Assembly: GCA_041685935.1 (NCBI GenBank)
Contig: JAWLES010000170.1
Span: forward strand, 1-5,332
Source of the DNA: JAIPEK01 sp041685935
GTDB taxonomy: Bacteria; Desulfobacterota; Desulfobacteria; Desulfobacterales; Desulfobacteraceae
Length of the DNA: 5,332 bases
Direction of reading: 5' to 3'
How positions within the stretch are numbered: the first letter of the stretch is position 1; each line of letters starts with the position of its first letter. The position numbers and the translations under genes are program-made. Below, piece after piece: positions 1-5,332 of the stretch. The notes beneath the pieces were generated by a model, which ran no database searches, was not told the origin of the DNA, and saw only the letters and a list, made by a program, of their open reading frames with translations.

Positions 1-1
1 A

Positions 2-3000
2 AGAGTGGTCACCGGTACGAACAAACGGCCTCTCAAGTCTCTCAGCGATACGTTGAAAGGAAAGCAGGGACGGTTCCGGCAGAATCTGCTTGGAAAAAGG
101 GTTGATTATTCCGGAAGAACCGTGATCACAGTGGGGTCGGAGCTCAGGCTTCACCAGTGCGGTATTCCCAAAAAAATGGCGCTGGAGCTGTTCAAGCCAT
201 TTATTTATAACTATCTTGAGCAGAAAGGCCTGGTCTCAACCGTTAAAAGTGCCAAAAAGATGGTTGAGCGTGAAGAGATCGAGGTGTGGGACGCTCTTGA
301 ACATGTGGTAAAAGAGTACCCGGTCATGCTTAACAGGGCACCGACCCTGCACCGGCTCGGAATTCAGGCCTTTGAGCCCGTACTGATTGAAGGCAAGGCC
401 ATTCAGCTTCACCCGCTTGTCTGCCCCGCGTTCAATGCCGATTTCGACGGCGACCAGATGGCGGTTCATGTGCCGCTGTCCCTGGAAGGTGTGCTTGAGG
501 CCAGGGTCATGATGCTCTCCACCAACAACATTCTGTCACCTGCCAGCGGCAAACCGATTATCGTTCCCACCCAGGACATTGTTCTCGGGATATACTATAT
601 GACTCGCGGTATTAAAAACCAGAAGGGAGAGGGAGTTGTGTTCTCAAGCCCGGAAGAGGTGAGGGCCGCGTTCGATTCAGGCGAGCTGGCACTGCATGCC
701 AAAATCAAGGTGCGGATCGAAAACAGGGTGTATGAAACCACCACAGGGCGTATGCTGCTTTGGGAGACCATACCCGGAGATACTCTGCTTTCCCTGTCCC
801 GATTCCGGGTGGATTCCAAGGAGGATGCCGAAGCTGCACTGGAAAAGCTTAAATCTGGTGTTTCTTTTGAAGATATCGTATCCGAGTACATGGGTGAAGC
901 TGATGAAAGTCCCAATTCAACAGGATTTCTCACAAGGAAGGAATTCAAGAATTTTTACCAGGTATCCCAGATCTTTGTGGAGCAGTTGTTCGGTCTGAAG
1001 GAGGAGCAGTTTTCCGATCCTATCCGGATAGAAAATTCCTACAGCATATTCCGGGTGGAGCAGAGGAAGACAACCATTCCGTTCCGGTTCGTCAACAAAC
1101 TCATGGACAAGTCAGCCATTGTCGAGCTTATTGATTACGCCTACAGAAACATAGGCTTGAAAGAGACGGTTATTCTTTCGGACAGGCTCAAGGATCTCGG
1201 GTATAAGTATTCGACTTTGGGCGGCCTTTCCATCTGTGTGGACGATATGATTATTCCCGAGGAAAAGTGGGATATCATCAAAAAATCCGAAGAACAGGTG
1301 AATACGATCAAGCAGCAGTACTCCGAAGGCCTAATCACCCAGGGGGAAAAATACAACAAGGTGGTGGATATCTGGGCCCAGAGCACGGACGACATTGCCG
1401 AGGCCATGATGGACGTAATGAAGAATCCGAGCCGGGCCAAAAAATCAGGCGACTCCGAAGAGAAGCTGAATGCCGTTTACGTGATGGCGGATTCAGGGGC
1501 CAGGGGTAACAAGGATCAGATGCGCCAGCTGGCCGGAATGCGGGGGCTTATGGCCAAGCCTTCCGGGGAAATTATCGAAAACCCGATTACAGCCTGTTTC
1601 AGGGAAGGTCTTTCAGTGCTGCAGTACTTTATATCCACCCATGGCGCACGGAAAGGACTTGCTGATACAGCGCTTAAGACGGCCAACTCGGGGTATCTTA
1701 CAAGGCGTCTGGCTGATGTGGGCCAGGACTGCATGGTTTCCGAGGTTGATTGCGGGACCATGATGGGGATTCACATCGAGGCATTGTATGAGGGCGGTGA
1801 AATTATCCAGAGCCTGGGAGAGAGAATTCTCGGCCGGGAAACCCAGGAAGAGGTCAGGGACCCCTATTCCAATGATGTCATTGTCGGCCTCGGGGTCGAG
1901 CTTGACGAGCAGATTGTCAAGAAAATCGAGGATGCGGGTGTCACTTCCGTGAAGATCCGTTCCGTTTTGACCTGCAGCTCCAGGAGTGGTGTGTGCCAGA
2001 GATGCTACGGCAGGGATCTGGCCCACGGCAGAAAGGTGGAAAAAGGTCAGGCCGTGGGTATCGTGGCTGCCCAGTCCATCGGCGAGCCCGGCACCCAGCT
2101 TACCATGAGGACTTTTCATATCGGCGGAACCGCCAGCAGGAAAGTCGAGGTGGCGGAAATCAAGGCAAGGGTCGGCGGATACCTGAAATACAGAGAAGGT
2201 CTGCAGCTTGTCACCACTGCGGAAAACGAGCTGATCGTCATGAACCGTAAGGGCGGCGGCGTAATCATTGAGAGCGAAGACGGAAGAGAAAGGGCGAGAG
2301 AAGAGATCATATACGGTGCGAACCTCCATAAAAAAGAGGGGGATATTGTTGAGCCGGGTGATGTCATCGCAAGCTGGGATCCTTTTACCACGCCCATTAT
2401 AACGGAAGTCGGCGGAAGGGTGCGTTTTGCGGACATTGAAGTCGGCAAAACCGTACAGGAGCAGATTGACCCGGTAACCGGAAAGGCCAGCCGTACCATA
2501 ACCGAAAGCGCCTACAGCGATGTAAGGCCGAGAATTACGGTAAAAGACAAGGACGGAAAAGGCGTCAGGCTTCCGGGAACCGACTCCGTTGCCAGGTATT
2601 ACCTGCCTGTCAATGCGATTATCACCGTGGAAGAGGATGACCAGATCAGGGCCGGCGACGTTATAGCCAAGCTTCCCAGGGCTACCACCAAAACCAAGGA
2701 TATCACAGGGGGGCTGCCGAGGGTTGCTGAACTGTTCGAGGTCCGTAAGCCCAAGGACCCTGCCATTCTCTCGGAGATCGAAGGGAATGTGAGTATTGAA
2801 AAGGGAGCCAAGGGCCGTCAGAAAGTCATTGTCACTCCTACGGACGTCGGGGATAAAAAAGAATACCTGATTCCAAAGGGGCAGCATCTGAACGTATATG
2901 AAGGGGATTATGTGAAAGCAGGTGATCAGCTTGTCCCGGGAAGCGCAAACCCCCAGGATATCATGAATATCAAGGGAGAGGTCGAGCTTGCCAAGTATCT

Positions 3001-3442
3001 TGTGGACGAGGTTCAGGAGGTCTACCGGCTCCAGGGCGTGAGGATTAATGACAAGCATATTGAAGTAATCATCCGGCAGATGATGCGAAGGGTGAAAATC
3101 AAGAATGCGGGTGATACCAATTTTGTGCCTGATGAGCACGTGGACCGTGTCAAATTTGAAGAACAGAACCGCAAAGTGGTTCAGGAAGGCGGAGAGCCCG
3201 CCAATGGAGAACCCCTTATCCTCGGCATCACAAAAGCGTCCCTTTCAACGGACAGTTTTCTTTCCGCGGCTTCTTTCCAGGAGACCACAAAGGTTCTCAC
3301 CCAGGCAAGCATTGAAGGAAAAATCGATCACATGAAGGGGCTCAAGGAGAATGTGATCATGGGCCGTATTATTCCTGCGGGAACAGGGTTTCCCGGATAC
3401 AGTGATATTGATGTGGAGTATTCATCGAAACAGGTGGTGTGA
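2..3442 (+). CDS. rpoC: DNA-directed RNA polymerase subunit beta' (5'-truncated by the window), with an internal parvulin-like insert
   Basis: Largest catalytic subunit of RNA polymerase, forming the active site with beta. The frame is open to the window edge, so the GTG at nt 5 is an internal Val and not a start. Numbering from that codon, the catalytic NADFDGD is at 144-150 (three Mg-binding Asp at 146, 148 and 150, matching E. coli D460/D462/D464). The bridge helix is about 538-573 (STHGARKGLADTALKTANSG), the second zinc site is Cys583/657/664/667, and the trigger-loop start is at 691-711 (SIGEPGTQLTMRTFHIGG). An SI3-like insertion of roughly 185 residues follows, before ITGGLPRVAELFE at 900-912. 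The conserved C-terminus ends in TGA. About 315 N-terminal residues are missing, including the first zinc finger and most of the clamp helices. Between Asp148 and His546 (E. coli 462 and 777) there are 83 more residues than in E. coli, caused by the insert at 260-357. Full length would be about 1460 residues, against 1407 in E. coli. No frameshift is seen. Identity is certain. Confidence 0.99.
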   Translation, partial: RVVTGTNKRPLKSLSDTLKGKQGRFRQNLLGKRVDYSGRTVITVGSELRLHQCGIPKKMALELFKPFIYNYLEQKGLVSTVKSAKKMVEREEIEVWDALEHVVKEYPVMLNRAPTLHRLGIQAFEPVLIEGKAIQLHPLVCPAFNADFDGDQMAVHVPLSLEGVLEARVMMLSTNNILSPASGKPIIVPTQDIVLGIYYMTRGIKNQKGEGVVFSSPEEVRAAFDSGELALHAKIKVRIENRVYETTTGRMLLWETIPGDTLLSLSRFRVDSKEDAEAALEKLKSGVSFEDIVSEYMGEADESPNSTGFLTRKEFKNFYQVSQIFVEQLFGLKEEQFSDPIRIENSYSIFRVEQRKTTIPFRFVNKLMDKSAIVELIDYAYRNIGLKETVILSDRLKDLGYKYSTLGGLSICVDDMIIPEEKWDIIKKSEEQVNTIKQQYSEGLITQGEKYNKVVDIWAQSTDDIAEAMMDVMKNPSRAKKSGDSEEKLNAVYVMADSGARGNKDQMRQLAGMRGLMAKPSGEIIENPITACFREGLSVLQYFISTHGARKGLADTALKTANSGYLTRRLADVGQDCMVSEVDCGTMMGIHIEALYEGGEIIQSLGERILGRETQEEVRDPYSNDVIVGLGVELDEQIVKKIEDAGVTSVKIRSVLTCSSRSGVCQRCYGRDLAHGRKVEKGQAVGIVAAQSIGEPGTQLTMRTFHIGGTASRKVEVAEIKARVGGYLKYREGLQLVTTAENELIVMNRKGGGVIIESEDGRERAREEIIYGANLHKKEGDIVEPGDVIASWDPFTTPIITEVGGRVRFADIEVGKTVQEQIDPVTGKASRTITESAYSDVRPRITVKDKDGKGVRLPGTDSVARYYLPVNAIITVEEDDQIRAGDVIAKLPRATTKTKDITGGLPRVAELFEVRKPKDPAILSEIEGNVSIEKGAKGRQKVIVTPTDVGDKKEYLIPKGQHLNVYEGDYVKAGDQLVPGSANPQDIMNIKGEVELAKYLVDEVQEVYRLQGVRINDKHIEVIIRQMMRRVKIKNAGDTNFVPDEHVDRVKFEEQNRKVVQEGGEPANGEPLILGITKASLSTDSFLSAASFQETTKVLTQASIEGKIDHMKGLKENVIMGRIIPAGTGFPGYSDIDVEYSSKQVV
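802..813 (+). repeat. 12-bp direct repeat, copy 1 (near the 5' edge of the insert)
   Basis: ATTCCGGGTGGA occurs here and again, exactly, at 1048-1059. Both copies are in the same reading frame and encode Phe-Arg-Val plus an acidic residue (FRVD and FRVE). They fall in the first and last predicted strands of the parvulin-like insert, 246 nt (82 codons) apart. The identity stops sharply on both sides. It may reflect duplication or simply chance convergence of two strand sequences. Confidence 0.6.
1048..1059 (+). repeat. 12-bp direct repeat, copy 2 (near the 3' edge of the insert)
   Basis: Second exact copy of ATTCCGGGTGGA, encoding FRVE of the last predicted parvulin strand, about 16 nt before the end of the inserted segment. 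See the copy at 802-813. Confidence 0.6.
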
Positions 3443-3454
3443 AACAAAAAAATA

Positions 3455-3483
3455 TTGACACAGGCAAAAAAAAGGAATATTAT
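3455..3483 (+). promoter_or_regulatory. Predicted sigma70-type promoter for rpsL-rpsG-tuf
   Basis: A perfect -35 hexamer TTGACA (3455-3460) is followed after exactly 17 nt by TATTAT (3478-3483), one mismatch from the TATAAT consensus. The -35 begins 12 nt after the rpoC stop codon. The DNA just upstream (3442-3454) is almost all A/T, like an UP element contacted by the alpha subunit. The expected transcription start is around 3490, giving a leader of about 50 nt before rpsL. No hairpin with a T-run that would end rpoC transcription is visible, so read-through from rpoC probably also contributes. Confidence 0.72.
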
Positions 3484-3522
3484 TAAATATTTTGTCGTAA
3501 ATGCTTGGTCAGACTAATCAAT

Positions 3523-3528
3523 AAGGAG
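3523..3528 (+). promoter_or_regulatory. Ribosome binding site of rpsL
   Basis: AAGGAG is the only good Shine-Dalgarno match before the rpsL ATG. The 13-nt gap to the start codon is longer than usual, but the start is fixed by the conserved S12 N-terminus (MPTINQLVRKGR). Confidence 0.6.
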
Positions 3529-3541
3529 TTGTATAAGAGTT

Positions 3542-3913
3542 ATGCCGACCATTAATCAGTTGGTTCGAAAAGGAAGAGAGAGGGCGGAGAGGAAGGTTAC
3601 AACACCTGCCCTGAAGGGCGGACCCCAGAAGAGGGGTGTGTGTACCAGGGTTTACACTTCGACTCCCAAAAAGCCGAATTCAGCGTTGAGGAAAGTTGCA
3701 AGGGTCAGGTTGACAACGGGGATGGTGGTATCGGCCTATATTCCCGGCATGGGGCATAATCTTCAGGAGCATTCAGTGGTGCTTGTCCGGGGCGGGAGAG
3801 TTAAAGACCTTCCCGGTGTCAGGTATCACGTGGTAAGAGGGGCTCTTGACACCCTTGGCGTTGCCGACCGTAAGCAGGGCAGGTCCAAGTACGGGACCAA
3901 ACGGCCGAAATAG
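3542..3913 (+). CDS. rpsL: 30S ribosomal protein S12
   Basis: S12 lies at the decoding centre of the 30S subunit and affects tRNA selection accuracy. The 123-residue protein is one shorter than E. coli S12 and conserved throughout: MPTINQLVRKGR at the N-terminus, PQKRGVCTRVYTSTPKKPNSALRK around 28-51, GHNLQEHSVVLVRGGRVKDLPGVRYH at 71-96, and RSKYGTKRPK at the C-terminus. Lys43 and Lys88, the classical streptomycin-resistance positions, are both wild type. Asp89, the residue beta-methylthiolated by RimO in E. coli, is present. It is the first gene behind the predicted promoter and sits 51 nt before rpsG, as in normal str operons. Identity is certain. Confidence 0.99.
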   Translation: MPTINQLVRKGRERAERKVTTPALKGGPQKRGVCTRVYTSTPKKPNSALRKVARVRLTTGMVVSAYIPGMGHNLQEHSVVLVRGGRVKDLPGVRYHVVRGALDTLGVADRKQGRSKYGTKRPK

Positions 3914-3955
3914 TTCTGCGGGTTTTTTTAGATTTGGATATTAACAGAATAGATC

Positions 3956-3963
3956 GGGGAAGG
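3956..3963 (+). promoter_or_regulatory. Ribosome binding site of rpsG (unusually close to the start)
   Basis: A purine run GGGGAAGG precedes the ATG at 3965. Its GGGGA part ends 4 nt before the start codon and the AAGG part only 1 nt before it, both tighter than usual. A second in-frame ATG at 3998 (Met12) has AAGGGA at 3986-3991 with better spacing. Starting there would remove the basic N-terminus MARKK expected of S7, so 3965 is preferred. Confidence 0.5.
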
Positions 3964-3964
3964 T

Positions 3965-4432
3965 ATGGCAAGGAAGAAGATTGTTAAGGGATTTTTGATG
4001 AGGGGCGCCACCAAAGAGGAGAGACTCGTCCAGAAGTTCGTGAACTATGTTATGAGGGACGGGAAAAAGAGTGTGGCCCAGAAGCTGGTGGATGATGCCC
4101 TTGCTATTGCGGAGGACAAGACCGGCGAGCCTGCTTTGAAGGTGTTCGAGAAGGCTGTGGAAAACGTAAGGCCTGCACTGGAAGTAAAGTCCAGAAGAGT
4201 CGGGGGGTCGACGTATCAGGTTCCCACTGAAATAAAGTATTCCAGGCAGACGGCCCTTGCCTTCAGGTGGATGGTTAAATACAGCAGGGGGCGGTCGGAA
4301 AAAGGAATGGCTTTTAAACTTGCCGGGGAGTTGCTGGATGCTTATAACGAGCGCGGCGGAGCCATGAGAAAGAAAGAAGATACACATAAAATGGCTGAAG
4401 CAAACAAGGCGTTCGCCCATTTTAAGTGGTAA
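3965..4432 (+). CDS. rpsG: 30S ribosomal protein S7
   Basis: S7 is a primary 16S rRNA binding protein that starts assembly of the 30S head and lies near the E site. In E. coli it also represses its own operon by binding the rpsL-rpsG intercistronic mRNA. The 155-residue protein has KFVNYVMRDGKKSVA (24-38), ENVRPALEVKSRRVGGSTYQVP (66-87), ALAFRW (97-102) and the C-terminal MAEANKAFAHFKW (143-155), all S7 hallmarks. The N-terminal part is unusual: the common K-R-x-I-x-P-D-P-K segment is replaced by KGFLMRGATKEERLVQ (8-23), with total length nearly unchanged. It lies between rpsL and tuf; the expected fusA does not follow. Identity is certain. Confidence 0.98.
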   Translation: MARKKIVKGFLMRGATKEERLVQKFVNYVMRDGKKSVAQKLVDDALAIAEDKTGEPALKVFEKAVENVRPALEVKSRRVGGSTYQVPTEIKYSRQTALAFRWMVKYSRGRSEKGMAFKLAGELLDAYNERGGAMRKKEDTHKMAEANKAFAHFKW

Positions 4433-4465
4433 ATATATTTTATGAATTGACCTGATTAATATTCC

Positions 4466-4473
4466 AGGGAGGA
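4466..4473 (+). promoter_or_regulatory. Ribosome binding site of tuf
   Basis: AGGGAGGA ends 8 nt before the ATG at 4482. It is the strongest and best spaced Shine-Dalgarno sequence in the window, fitting the very high expression of EF-Tu. It also fixes the start, which agrees with the family N-terminus MAKEKFERTKPHVNIGTIGH. Confidence 0.8.
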
Positions 4474-4481
4474 TCTGCAAA

Positions 4482-5332
4482 ATGGCTAAGGAAAAATTCG
4501 AGCGGACGAAGCCGCATGTGAACATAGGAACGATAGGTCATATAGATCACGGCAAGACGACGCTGACCGCGGCGATCACCAAGCATGCCGCTTCTAGGGG
4601 GACCGGGACGTTCATACCGTTTGACGAGATAGACAAGGCGCCCGAAGAGAGGGAACGTGGTATTACAATCGCGACCGCGCATGTGGAGTACGAGACCGAG
4701 AACCGTCATTACGCCCACGTGGATTGTCCCGGGCATGCCGACTATATCAAGAACATGATCACCGGTGCGGCCCAGATGGACGGGGCGATACTGGTTGTAA
4801 GCGCGGATGACGGCCCCATGCCGCAGACAAGGGAGCATATTCTTCTTGCGCGCCAGGTTGGTGTTCCGACCATAGTGGTTTTCCTGAACAAGTGTGACAT
4901 GGTGGATGATGAGGAGCTGATCGAGCTTGTGGAGATGGAGCTTCAGGAGCTTCTTGAAAGCTATGATTTTCCCGGCGAGGATACCCCGATTATCCGCGGC
5001 AGCGCTTTGAAGGCGCTTGAGAGCGATGACAGTGACAGCGATGATGTAAAGCCGATTTTTGAGCTTCTGGAGTGCCTTGACAGTTATGTGCCCGAGCCTG
5101 AGCGTGATACGGACAAGGATTTTCTGATGCCCATCGAGGATGTTTTCAGTATATCCGGGCGCGGTACTGTTGTAACCGGCCGTATTGAGCGCGGTATAAT
5201 CAAGACCGGGGCCGAGATTGAGCTTGTGGGCATGCGTGATACCGCCAAGACGGTCTGCACCGGCGTTGAAATGTTCAGAAAGCTTCTGGACGAAGGCCGT
5301 GCCGGAGACAATGTGGGGCTTCTTCTGAGGGG
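4482..5332 (+). CDS. tuf: Elongation factor Tu (3'-truncated by the window)
   Basis: EF-Tu is the GTPase that carries aminoacyl-tRNA to the ribosomal A site. The window holds 283 complete codons of a usual 393-400. All G-domain motifs are intact: P-loop GHIDHGKT (19-26), switch I RGITI (59-63), DCPGH (81-85, with catalytic His85), NKCD (136-139) and GSAL (173-176). Domain 2 begins with FLMPIEDVFSISGRGTVVTGRIERG (214-238) and runs to VEMFRKLLDEGRAGDNVG (262-279). The missing part is the end of domain 2 and domain 3. An acidic SDDSDSDD (181-188) sits in the variable stretch after G5, where E. coli has GDAEWEA. The start lies 49 nt after the rpsG stop with no convincing promoter between, so it is probably co-transcribed with rpsL-rpsG. 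Many proteobacteria carry two tuf copies; which copy this is cannot be told here. No reading-frame damage is seen. Confidence 0.98.
   Translation, partial: MAKEKFERTKPHVNIGTIGHIDHGKTTLTAAITKHAASRGTGTFIPFDEIDKAPEERERGITIATAHVEYETENRHYAHVDCPGHADYIKNMITGAAQMDGAILVVSADDGPMPQTREHILLARQVGVPTIVVFLNKCDMVDDEELIELVEMELQELLESYDFPGEDTPIIRGSALKALESDDSDSDDVKPIFELLECLDSYVPEPERDTDKDFLMPIEDVFSISGRGTVVTGRIERGIIKTGAEIELVGMRDTAKTVCTGVEMFRKLLDEGRAGDNVGLLLR

Larger units (their letters stand above)
782..1075 (+). other. Parvulin/PpiC-like domain inserted in the beta' pore-domain region
   Basis: These 98 codons (residues 260-357, counted from nt 5) have no counterpart in E. coli beta'. The flanks align directly with each other: YETTTGRMLLWETIPGD before and IPFRFVNKLMDKSAIVELI after correspond to one continuous E. 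coli stretch ([31 protein letters not shown]). The insert follows the parvulin order: strand SRFRV, helix with AEAALEKLKSG, VSFEDIVSEY, a loop leading to TGFLTRKEF, a helix, then GLKEEQFSDPIRIENSYSIFRVEQRK. This compares well with the family pattern (RHILV; A-ILAELKKGADFAELAKEYS; GDLGWF-RGQMVPEFE; LKPGEISDPVKTQFGYHIIKVE). The His normally in ARHIL and the His in GYHIIK are not present (F or R, and S), so isomerase activity is doubtful. The reading frame stays open and in register. The fold assignment is from pattern only, and the domain edges are good to a few residues. Confidence 0.82.

Noticed and set aside
5..7. GTG as the start codon of rpoC
   Set aside because: The frame is open upstream to the window edge, and the sequence here (VTGTNKRPLKSL) is internal to beta' (E. 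coli AITGSNKRPLKSL). The gene is cut by the window, not short.
696..998. 100-codon open frame overlapping the insert region in rpoC
   Set aside because: It is an out-of-frame shadow; the rpoC frame is intact through the whole region and the shadow translation has no recognisable features.
1613..3139. Long antisense open frame of 508 codons opposite rpoC
   Set aside because: It lies wholly inside the strongly conserved rpoC coding frame on the other strand, its translation shows no recognisable domain, and no ribosome binding site or promoter was noticed for it. It is a by-product of rpoC codon choice.
3710..3742. Promoter inside rpsL (TTGACA at 3710 with TATATT at 3737)
   Set aside because: The spacing is 21 nt, too long for a good promoter, and both hexamers lie in conserved coding sequence. 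Another TTGACA at 3845 has no -10 partner.
3542..3913. Streptomycin-resistance substitution in rpsL
   Set aside because: Lys43, Lys88 and the neighbouring residues match the sensitive wild type.
3898..3930. Rho-independent terminator after rpsL (GCGGG followed by a run of seven T)
   Set aside because: The T-run is present, but only about three base pairs (CCG/CGG) or a broken AAAC/GTTT pairing can form before it. That is too weak for a terminator, and the downstream genes belong to the same operon.
4447..4462. Promoter before tuf (TTGACC and TAATAT)
   Set aside because: The -35-like TTGACC is only 4 nt from TAATAT, and nothing like a -10 lies at 16-18 nt spacing.
3941..4525. 194-codon antisense open frame opposite rpsG
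   Set aside because: It covers the conserved S7 gene on the opposite strand and the tuf start, with no independent sign of being coding.

Overview
The window is a housekeeping transcription/translation locus, all on the + strand: the 3' part of rpoC (RNA polymerase beta'), then rpsL (S12), rpsG (S7) and the 5' part of tuf (EF-Tu). It resembles the junction of the rpoBC and str operons. Both outer genes are cut by the window edges. rpoC lacks about 315 N-terminal residues (judged against E. coli numbering) and tuf lacks roughly its last 110 codons. No RNA genes, mobile elements or CRISPR arrays were seen. No stretch longer than 300 bases lacks a gene; the gaps are 99, 51 and 49 nt.

The proteins look bacterial and proteobacteria-like. 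Beta' has a long insertion in the trigger loop (SI3 type), and EF-Tu carries motifs such as GHIDHGKT and FIPFDEIDKAPEERERGITI. The best guess is a deltaproteobacterial (Desulfobacterota-type) organism. This rests on remembered family resemblance, not on a search.

Two things stand out. First, beta' carries about 98 extra residues (nt 782-1075) inside its otherwise normal pore-domain region. Their pattern matches a parvulin/PpiC (SurA-like) peptidyl-prolyl isomerase domain, but the usual catalytic His positions are substituted. It therefore looks like a non-catalytic parvulin fold built into RNA polymerase near the secondary channel. A 12-bp in-frame direct repeat lies near its two edges. Second, tuf starts 49 nt after rpsG, where fusA (EF-G) is usually found, so the str cluster lacks fusA at this position.

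Layout: rpoC 2-3442; a 99-nt gap holding a near-consensus sigma70 promoter (TTGACA-N17-TATTAT) behind an A-rich tract, with no visible rpoC terminator; rpsL 3542-3913; a 51-nt gap; rpsG 3965-4432; a 49-nt gap; tuf 4482 to the window end. The likely arrangement is read-through from rpoBC plus a strong internal promoter that adds separate transcription of the ribosomal protein and EF-Tu genes.
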